NCBI GenBank assembly: GCA_002408085.1
Contig: DHQL01000007.1
Location: 621,671 to 685,670 of the forward strand
Length of the DNA stretch: 64,000 bases
Direction of reading: 5' to 3'
Source of the DNA: Spirochaeta sp. UBA5339
Lineage (GTDB): Bacteria > Spirochaetota > Spirochaetia > DSM-2461
This document shows positions 59,194 to 64,000 of the stretch, piece after piece. Position 1 is the first letter of the stretch, and every line of letters starts with the position of its first letter. The notes beneath the pieces were generated by a model, which ran no database searches, was not told the origin of the DNA, and saw nothing but the letters and a program-made list of their open reading frames with translations. The position numbers were made by a program, and so were the translations under genes.

Positions 59194-59965
59194 GTTTGGT
59201 AAGGTACATTACAATATTACAGGACGTGGAGAACCATTACTTCTGATCCATGGTACTCCCTTTTCATCAAAAGAATGGGATATCATTGTTCAGTCACTTC
59301 AAGATAAATATAAGTTCTATACATATGATCTGTTAGGATATGGTCTTTCTGAGAAAGTAGAAAATGTTTCTCTTGAGATTCAAAATCAAGTCTTGGCTGA
59401 GCTCCTTGATCATTGGGGATTAGAAAAGCCTGATGTGGTTGCCCATGATTTTGGTGGAGCTACTCTACTTAGGTCGATGCTTTTGAATAAGTGCACCTAT
59501 AAGAAGATTATGCTTATTGATATAGTCGCAATCTCTCCCTGGGGGTCTCCATTTGTTCAACATGTAAAAAAACATGAAGATGTGTTTGCCGGGATTCCGG
59601 ATTATATTCATCGAGCCATGGTTCAAGCTTATATTCGGGATGCGATTTTTAGTGATGTCAGCGATGAGGATATAGATTTTCTGGTACAGCCGTGGCTCTC
59701 TTCTGACGGAAAGCATGCTTTTTATCGGCAGATCGCACAAATGGACCAGAAATATACTGATGAAATTGAGAGCAAACTGAATTTAGTTGATAATGAAGTC
59801 AGAATTTTATGGGGAGAAGAAGATAACTGGATACCTCTGGAAACGGGAAAGAAGCTACATCACGAGCTACATAATTCATCCTTCAGGCCTATTCCTGGTT
59901 CCAATCACCTGATGCAAATGGATATGCCCCATGAGATCATAAAAGAAATAGAACTGTTTTTTTAG
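59177..59965 (+). CDS. Alpha/beta hydrolase with aspartate nucleophile
   Basis: 262 residues. LLLIHGTPFSSKEWD (oxyanion region), nucleophile D91 in VVAHDFGGATLL instead of Ser, acid D216 in LWGEEDNWIP and base H244 in GSNHLMQMD. An Asp nucleophile is typical of haloalkane and haloacetate dehalogenases and epoxide hydrolases, so those chemistries are possible. The DNA is AT-rich, unlike the backbone. AGGAG lies 6 bases before the ATG, inside the end of the truncated AraC gene. Confidence 0.85.
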   Translation: MIYQSEFGKVHYNITGRGEPLLLIHGTPFSSKEWDIIVQSLQDKYKFYTYDLLGYGLSEKVENVSLEIQNQVLAELLDHWGLEKPDVVAHDFGGATLLRSMLLNKCTYKKIMLIDIVAISPWGSPFVQHVKKHEDVFAGIPDYIHRAMVQAYIRDAIFSDVSDEDIDFLVQPWLSSDGKHAFYRQIAQMDQKYTDEIESKLNLVDNEVRILWGEEDNWIPLETGKKLHHELHNSSFRPIPGSNHLMQMDMPHEIIKEIELFF

Positions 59966-60054
59966 TATTTCTCAAGGTTGAGCTTTTACCGCCATTGTTC
60001 ACAATTCTCAAAATATTAATTGATTTAAAAATAATTATTTGAGATGATACTATT

Positions 60055-60960
60055 ATGGAACACTTGACTACATTTCTTCTTTTACCGGCAATAATTTTAA
60101 CTTCCATAACAGCAGGGGCATCATTTATGTTATGGTCAATATACCATCATAAAAGTGCTTTATGGATTGTTTATACTTTTAGTGGTTTATGCTGTTTTCT
60201 TGTTGAAATTATCATATACAGATATGGAATTGCTATTGAAAAAAATGTCACCAATTCTATATATGAGCTGGTTATCTCATTTAGTGATCTATTTGCTCTT
60301 GTCGGTGGAGTCCTTTTAGCCTATTCATTGCCTAAATTATCACTGTCCTTTACAGGTAGTATATATAATTGGAAATGGGAGTTCTTTATCATATTAAGTC
60401 CAATTATAACATTCATCATAGGTTTGCTCTTTTTAATTAATATAGGTCGACCGCTATCAATTTGGTTATTACAAGGAATTATATTTTCGACAATTATTAT
60501 TTCATTATCAATTATTAGACTCAAATCAATTGGAAATAAAAAAACAGTTATCAGAAAAATGATTAAGAAAAGTACATTAATTGTATGTATGGTTTTGCCA
60601 TTTATAATAATTGATGCACTTGGATTTTCTCTACCTGTTTATTTAAATGATATTCCATTGATTATATTTTCATGCGGTATAAGTTTAATAACATTGTTTT
60701 ATATAAAAGAACTATTTGGTTCACCAACATACATGGAGAAGAATAAAATCACTCAATACTTCATAGAGTCGTATAATATATCACCTCGAGAAACGGATGT
60801 TATAGAACAAGTTTTAGAAGGATTGTCAAATAACTTAATAGGAGAAAAGTTATTTATCTCCCATAAGACTGTTGAGAATCATATAAGTTCTATTTTCCGA
60901 AAAACAAAAGTTAAGAACAAGATGGAACTGGTACATTTGATTCACTCCTCATCTAATTAA
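60055..60960 (+). CDS. Membrane-anchored LuxR-type regulator
   Basis: 301 residues. Seven hydrophobic segments (about 8-30, 36-55, 70-92, 110-130, 137-155, 172-190, 195-215) and a C-terminal LuxR/GerE domain (about 235-298) with YNISPRETDVIEQVLEGLSNNLIGEKLFISHKTVENHISSIFRKTKVKNKMELVHLI. It is very AT-rich. Same layout as the regulator at 3540 but with no close sequence similarity. It probably controls the adjacent genes; a 16-bp palindrome lies between it and the next gene. Confidence 0.85.
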   Translation: MEHLTTFLLLPAIILTSITAGASFMLWSIYHHKSALWIVYTFSGLCCFLVEIIIYRYGIAIEKNVTNSIYELVISFSDLFALVGGVLLAYSLPKLSLSFTGSIYNWKWEFFIILSPIITFIIGLLFLINIGRPLSIWLLQGIIFSTIIISLSIIRLKSIGNKKTVIRKMIKKSTLIVCMVLPFIIIDALGFSLPVYLNDIPLIIFSCGISLITLFYIKELFGSPTYMEKNKITQYFIESYNISPRETDVIEQVLEGLSNNLIGEKLFISHKTVENHISSIFRKTKVKNKMELVHLIHSSSN

Positions 60961-60968
60961 TTTAATAC

Positions 60969-60984
60969 TAGGGGTATACCCCTA
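60969..60984. promoter_or_regulatory. Perfect 16-bp palindrome, probable operator
   Basis: TAGGGGTATACCCCTA, 57 bases before the ATG of the NapH-like gene and 9 bases after the LuxR-type gene. G- and C-runs around a TATA core resemble some CsoR-family (metal or sulfur sensing) operators, but no such regulator is in the window. Confidence 0.55.
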
Positions 60985-61041
60985 TCCCTTTGAATATATA
61001 TCCCCATATCATTTCCTGCTCTACAACGCTACTGTTGTTAA

Positions 61042-61860
61042 ATGGAAAATATTAATAAAGAAAATGATACATATGGTGTGGTATCAGCAAAGCGTCAGAA
61101 CATTAGAATTATTCTGATGATAATTTGGGTAATTCTAATGCCTATTACATTGTTCTATTATTCACCATATCTTCCGTTCTTAGGTTTAGCAGAGGGGATA
61201 ATTGCTGGGAGTATATTTGTTTTTATAACCCAGTTTCTATTATCAATCGTTTTTGGAAGAGTATTTTGTGGATGGATATGCCCAGCTGGTGCAGTTCAAG
61301 AATTTACTTCTTTAGTCAATCCTTCAAAAGTTAACAGATCAAAAATGCAATGGATTAAATATGTCCTTTGGTTACCATGGCTTGCAGCATGGGTTTCTAT
61401 TGCATTAAGTGCATTAAGAATCCGGGAAATACCATTAAAACCAGAGCTTTTTTATAATCTTGAAGATGGGATTTCTGTCAGTAGACCAGAAGCTTATATT
61501 ATATATTTGTTGGTTTTAACATTGATCCTAACTATATCAATAATTTTAGGTCGTCGTAGCTTCTGTCATACGACTTGTTGGATGGCACCATTTATGGTAT
61601 TGGGACAAAAACTTGGTAGAATCCTAAGATTTCCAGGTATTCACATCAGAAGTAATCAAATGAATTGTATCTCATGTGATTTGTGCTCTAAAGTATGTCC
61701 AATGAGTATTAATATTGGAAAGCTGGCTAATTCTTTAAATAGCCAAAAAGATAAAAATATAAAAGTAAAAATAATCCATCATGATTGCATCTTTTGTATG
61801 AGATGTGCAGATGTATGTCCTGGTAAAGTTTTAAGTGTAGGATTTGGATGCAAAAATTGA
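61042..61860 (+). CDS. NapH-like membrane polyferredoxin
   Basis: 272 residues. Four or five membrane helices with two CxxxC motifs on the cytosolic side (C76-GWI-C80-P and C175-HTT-C179) and, at the C-terminus, two 4Fe-4S clusters (C209, C212, C215, C219-P; C249, C252, C255, C259-P). This is the NapH/NosR/RdxA-type quinol-linked electron-transfer protein. No reductase partner is next to it: the neighbours are a serine hydrolase and a barrel protein, so its role here is unclear. Overlaps the next gene by 13 bases. Confidence 0.87.
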   Translation: MENINKENDTYGVVSAKRQNIRIILMIIWVILMPITLFYYSPYLPFLGLAEGIIAGSIFVFITQFLLSIVFGRVFCGWICPAGAVQEFTSLVNPSKVNRSKMQWIKYVLWLPWLAAWVSIALSALRIREIPLKPELFYNLEDGISVSRPEAYIIYLLVLTLILTISIILGRRSFCHTTCWMAPFMVLGQKLGRILRFPGIHIRSNQMNCISCDLCSKVCPMSINIGKLANSLNSQKDKNIKVKIIHHDCIFCMRCADVCPGKVLSVGFGCKN

Positions 61861-63029
61861 AAATTGTTAAGTCTATTGAATGTGTTTTAGTTGCAATAAT
61901 TGTATCGAGTTGTGCAATTACTGCAAAAAAATGGGAGAGTGAAATGTCTGGTCCTATACTGGAAGAACATAAAAAATGCTATGAATTAGTTAATCATGCA
62001 GTTAATGAATACTCTTTACCTGGTTTGCAAGCTGGCTATAAAAAATACGGGGAAGAATCCATTATTTCTACTGGTGGTACTTTTGATTATAGTAGAAAAG
62101 AAGAAGTTATAACTGAGCAACATTCATTTCATATAGGAAGTGCTACAAAAATGTTTGTTGCAGCATTGTTTATGCGTTATGTGGAATATGGCAGGATAAG
62201 GTTAGATGATACAATAGATAATTGGCTTCCGGATTATCCTAACAGTTCTTCTATTACTGTAGAAAGTCTACTAAATCATACTAGTGGAATAGACGAGACT
62301 CTTTTTAATGTACCTAAATATCTTATTGGCTCCATGATTCATAAACAAATAATTTGGAATCCAAATGAAGTAATTATTAAAATAGCCAATACCAGTTCTC
62401 CAAAGAGTTTAGCTCAAAGGAGCTTTTTATATTCCAATAATAACTATTTAATTCTAGGTGTTATTGCAGAGAAAATTGAAAATGAAAAATTATCAGAAAT
62501 TCTTGAAAGAGAGTTTTTTGATCCTCTTGAAATGCACAGTACCGCATTATTGCCTGGAGGAAAGTGCGATTCAATAAACATTGTAAGTGGATATGATTAT
62601 TTTATCCCTTTTGGTCCCCATCTTATAAAACCAGAACAAACATCTTGGGATAGTTTAATGTTCTCTGCTGGCGCCATGGTTTCCAATTGCTCAGATTTAC
62701 TTTTATGGATAGAAGCTCTTTTTAATAATAAAGTTGTCTCTTCCAATTCACTAAAACGTATGATGGAATGGACTGATTCTACTGATAATGGAAGAGATAA
62801 CTCAATGGTCTCTTATGGCCTTGGGATATCAAAATATTCAATACATAAAAACATACTTATTGGACATCCTGGTGCTGGATTTGGTGGGGAGTGTTTTCCA
62901 TTTTGGTTACCGGAAACAAATACAGCTATTGTTGTAATGTACAACGAATCAAAAAAAGATAATCCAGCTGGAAAAGATATTTTAGAAAAACTTATTCAAT
63001 TAGCAAATCGAGACATTTCGCATGAGTAA
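61848..63029 (+). CDS. Serine hydrolase lipoprotein (beta-lactamase fold)
   Basis: 393 residues. N-terminal hydrophobic segment with a possible lipobox VSSC (C22). Catalytic SxxK at S98-K101 in HIGSATKMFVAALF, YSN at 195-197 in SFLYSNNNYLILG, and GHPGAGFGG in place of KTG. Close in layout to D-alanyl-D-alanine carboxypeptidase/esterase relatives. Translation is coupled to both neighbours (13-base overlap before, 8-base overlap after). AT-rich codons. Confidence 0.83.
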   Translation: MQKLKIVKSIECVLVAIIVSSCAITAKKWESEMSGPILEEHKKCYELVNHAVNEYSLPGLQAGYKKYGEESIISTGGTFDYSRKEEVITEQHSFHIGSATKMFVAALFMRYVEYGRIRLDDTIDNWLPDYPNSSSITVESLLNHTSGIDETLFNVPKYLIGSMIHKQIIWNPNEVIIKIANTSSPKSLAQRSFLYSNNNYLILGVIAEKIENEKLSEILEREFFDPLEMHSTALLPGGKCDSINIVSGYDYFIPFGPHLIKPEQTSWDSLMFSAGAMVSNCSDLLLWIEALFNNKVVSSNSLKRMMEWTDSTDNGRDNSMVSYGLGISKYSIHKNILIGHPGAGFGGECFPFWLPETNTAIVVMYNESKKDNPAGKDILEKLIQLANRDISHE

Positions 63030-63579
63030 ATCTATTATAAAAACTTGCTCTCTACTTTTTTTTATGAATTTAAGTTTGCAAAAAGTATCACCAGCTGAAA
63101 ATATGAAACAAATATATCAGTTTGGTAATTATCACTCTTTCGATTCTTTAAATACCAGTATTTTAGATATACGATATGGGGTTTCATTTGAGTTTTTTTA
63201 CATAAATAAAAAGTTCCATCTGATAGAAACACTTTTTGATGTAAATTGTGTTCTTGCATTTAAAGAGTCCAGAGAACCATTTGTTGAGATCGTACCAGGA
63301 TTTGGATTGAATGCATTAGTTCGAATTAATTTAATTCCTATTTTAAATGATCTTGTTTTTATTGAGGGAGGGTATGGTTTGATAGCTTTTGCTAAACCTC
63401 ATCCTGATGATGGAACTTATATTAATGGTGTAAGGAATCTTGGTATTGGCTATAATATAAAAAATAATTATTTTTTAGTTTGTAGATGGTATCATAATTC
63501 TAATGCAGATATAGCGGGGCGAAATAAAAATCCTGGATTAGATACAATCGGGTTTTCATTCGGAGTATCATTTCAATAA
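63022..63579 (+). CDS. PagL-like lipid A deacylase / acyloxyacyl hydrolase family barrel
   Basis: 185 residues. A weak signal peptide (about 1-25) then an eight-stranded barrel pattern ending in GVSFQ. The stretch RWYHNSNADIAGRNKNPGLDTIGFSFGVSF matches the PagL family motif, with the catalytic His (H158) and Ser (S160); the PagL glutamate appears replaced (D174). PagL removes the 3-O acyl chain of lipid A in the outer membrane. Many spirochaetes lack LPS, so the substrate is an open question. Last gene of the AT-rich block. Confidence 0.7.
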   Translation: MSKSIIKTCSLLFFMNLSLQKVSPAENMKQIYQFGNYHSFDSLNTSILDIRYGVSFEFFYINKKFHLIETLFDVNCVLAFKESREPFVEIVPGFGLNALVRINLIPILNDLVFIEGGYGLIAFAKPHPDDGTYINGVRNLGIGYNIKNNYFLVCRWYHNSNADIAGRNKNPGLDTIGFSFGVSFQ

Positions 63580-63627
63580 TTACTGCTTTGGAGTTCCTTG
63601 AGAGCACTATATTCCGAGGCTCCATAT

Positions 63628-63949
63628 CTTAATGAGCATCCTGCTCATTTGCGCTCCATGTATTCGCGCCGTTCTTTCAGTTCGAACCCCTTTGAGCCTC
63701 ATAAATGAAAAAAGCCCGCCTTATGGCGAGCTTCATTCTATTTGTCTTATCGGAACTTATTCAGTTCCGATGTTTTTCAGGCATATGGCCTAAGGGTTTA
63801 CGTCCAAGAGGATTCGCCTCTAACTCAGCGGAATCCTCCGCTTCGTTTCCGGCCCTCTTCAAAAGCTAAACGGACGTCCTGCCCGTTTGCCCCTGCAGGT
63901 ATTCGGGGCCGCTTTCTCAGTTCGAATCCTCTCGGCACCATATAAACAA
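63628..63949. repeat. Structured repeat, copies 3a and 3b
   Basis: Copy 3a: hairpins AATGAGC/GCTCATT (63631-63649) and GCGC/GCGC with 11-nt loop TCCATGTATTC (63651-63669), T-arm-like CAGTTCGAACC, then the 123-base segment 63694-63816. Copy 3b (from 63797): hairpins AAACGGAC/GCCCGTTT (one mismatch) and GCCCC/GGGGC with loop TGCAGGTATTC (63889-63909), then TTCGAATCCTCTCGGCACCA, like the 3' end of a tRNA with encoded CCA. Stems differ between copies but stay paired. Confidence 0.85.
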
Positions 63950-63950
63950 T

Positions 63951-63976
63951 AAACCCCGCTAAAAAGCGGGGTTTTT
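63951..63976. terminator. Terminator in the right repeat
   Basis: AAACCCCGCT (63951-63960) / AGCGGGGTTT (63965-63974), loop AAAA, TT tail. It follows the tRNA-3'-like segment and precedes the last partial repeat. Confidence 0.8.
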
Positions 63977-63978
63977 CA

Positions 63979-64000
63979 TTTACGTCCAAGAGGATTCGAA
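63979..64000 (-). repeat. Direct repeat of the tRNA 3' end, cut by window end
   Basis: 22 bases identical to 56027-56048 (TTTACGTCCAAGAGG then ATTCGAA), the 3' end of a tRNA on the minus strand. Beyond the window there may be an intact tRNA gene, which would make 56027-63978 an integrated element with these as attachment-site copies. Confidence 0.65.

Noticed and set aside
63797..63943. Complete tRNA gene in copy 3b
   Set aside because: The 3' end looks like a tRNA with CCA, but the T-stem does not pair and no acceptor partner or anticodon arm is found upstream.
63742..63945. 67-residue ORF in the right repeat
   Set aside because: It runs through the structured repeat and its tRNA-like segments, and a shifted version occurs in copy 2; it is a by-product of non-coding repeat DNA.
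55786..63949. Integron attC sites
   Set aside because: The repeats contain paired hairpins and flank genes, but I found no GTRRRY-type core (GTTRRRY with a matching RYYYAAC), no integrase gene and no single-gene cassette spacing.
1..64000. CRISPR arrays or prophage
   Set aside because: No regularly spaced short repeats, and no integrase, terminase, capsid or cas genes are present.

Overview
The window reads as a bacterial chromosome segment, most likely from a free-living spirochaete (Spirochaetota). The evidence is indirect: many exported proteins and lipoproteins with spirochaete-style signals (LLSC, VLSC), a eukaryote-like hexokinase, a hybrid-kinase- and MCP-rich gene set, TTG and GTG starts behind strong AGGAG sites, and several well-formed genes I cannot match to any family. 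No rRNA or intact tRNA gene fixes the taxonomy. Most of the window (about 0.4-51 kb) looks near 50% GC or slightly above by eye; about 59.2-63.6 kb is conspicuously AT-rich.

Layout. 0-0.4 kb: an unassigned hairpin-rich stretch ending in a strong terminator. 0.4-24 kb: backbone genes, namely DUF445, an ankyrin protein, rlmH, a membrane LuxR-type regulator, hexokinase, a response regulator plus hybrid kinase, an RNB exoribonuclease, a PlsC-like acyltransferase, gpsA, an IlvY-like LysR overlapping an NrpR-like regulator, and surface polysaccharide genes (glycosyltransferase, Wzi-like barrel, epimerase, initiating sugar transferase). 24-36.5 kb: a SRAP protein, a two-subunit xanthine-dehydrogenase-type hydroxylase, a TPP-riboswitch-controlled thiamine ABC transporter (thiBPQ), a large unknown protein, and a cysteine/homocysteine operon (Rrf2 regulator, cysK, metY). 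36.5-51 kb: a sensory operon (REC-GGDEF-EAL protein, ligand-binding lipoprotein, sensor kinase), a thioesterase, an apparently exported nitroreductase, a PAS hybrid kinase, a TRAP transporter and an MCP.

51-64 kb is an accessory, rearranged region. It holds gene remnants (the tail of a flavin oxidoreductase, a broken M20 amidohydrolase, a C-terminally short AraC regulator), several candidate operators, and a dispersed family of structured repeats at about 52.4, 55.8-56.1 and 63.6-64.0 kb. The repeats carry tRNA 3'-end-like segments and paired hairpins whose stems change while their pairing and loops are kept. A tRNA 3' half at 56027-56075 recurs in part as a 22-base direct repeat at the right edge of the window, so the roughly 8 kb between them may be an integrated element. 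Inside it is an AT-rich block: Asp-nucleophile hydrolase, membrane LuxR regulator, NapH-like polyferredoxin, serine-hydrolase lipoprotein and PagL-like barrel. This block and its flanking repeats are the best candidates for something undescribed.

How genes work together. Sulfur: the Rrf2 protein probably controls cysK and metY. Thiamine: the riboswitch hairpin appears to cover the thiB ribosome-binding site. Surface: the sugar transferase, epimerase, glycosyltransferase and Wzi-like barrel fit exopolysaccharide or capsule formation. Signalling: the lipoprotein/kinase/EAL operon plausibly links a periplasmic ligand to c-di-GMP hydrolysis.
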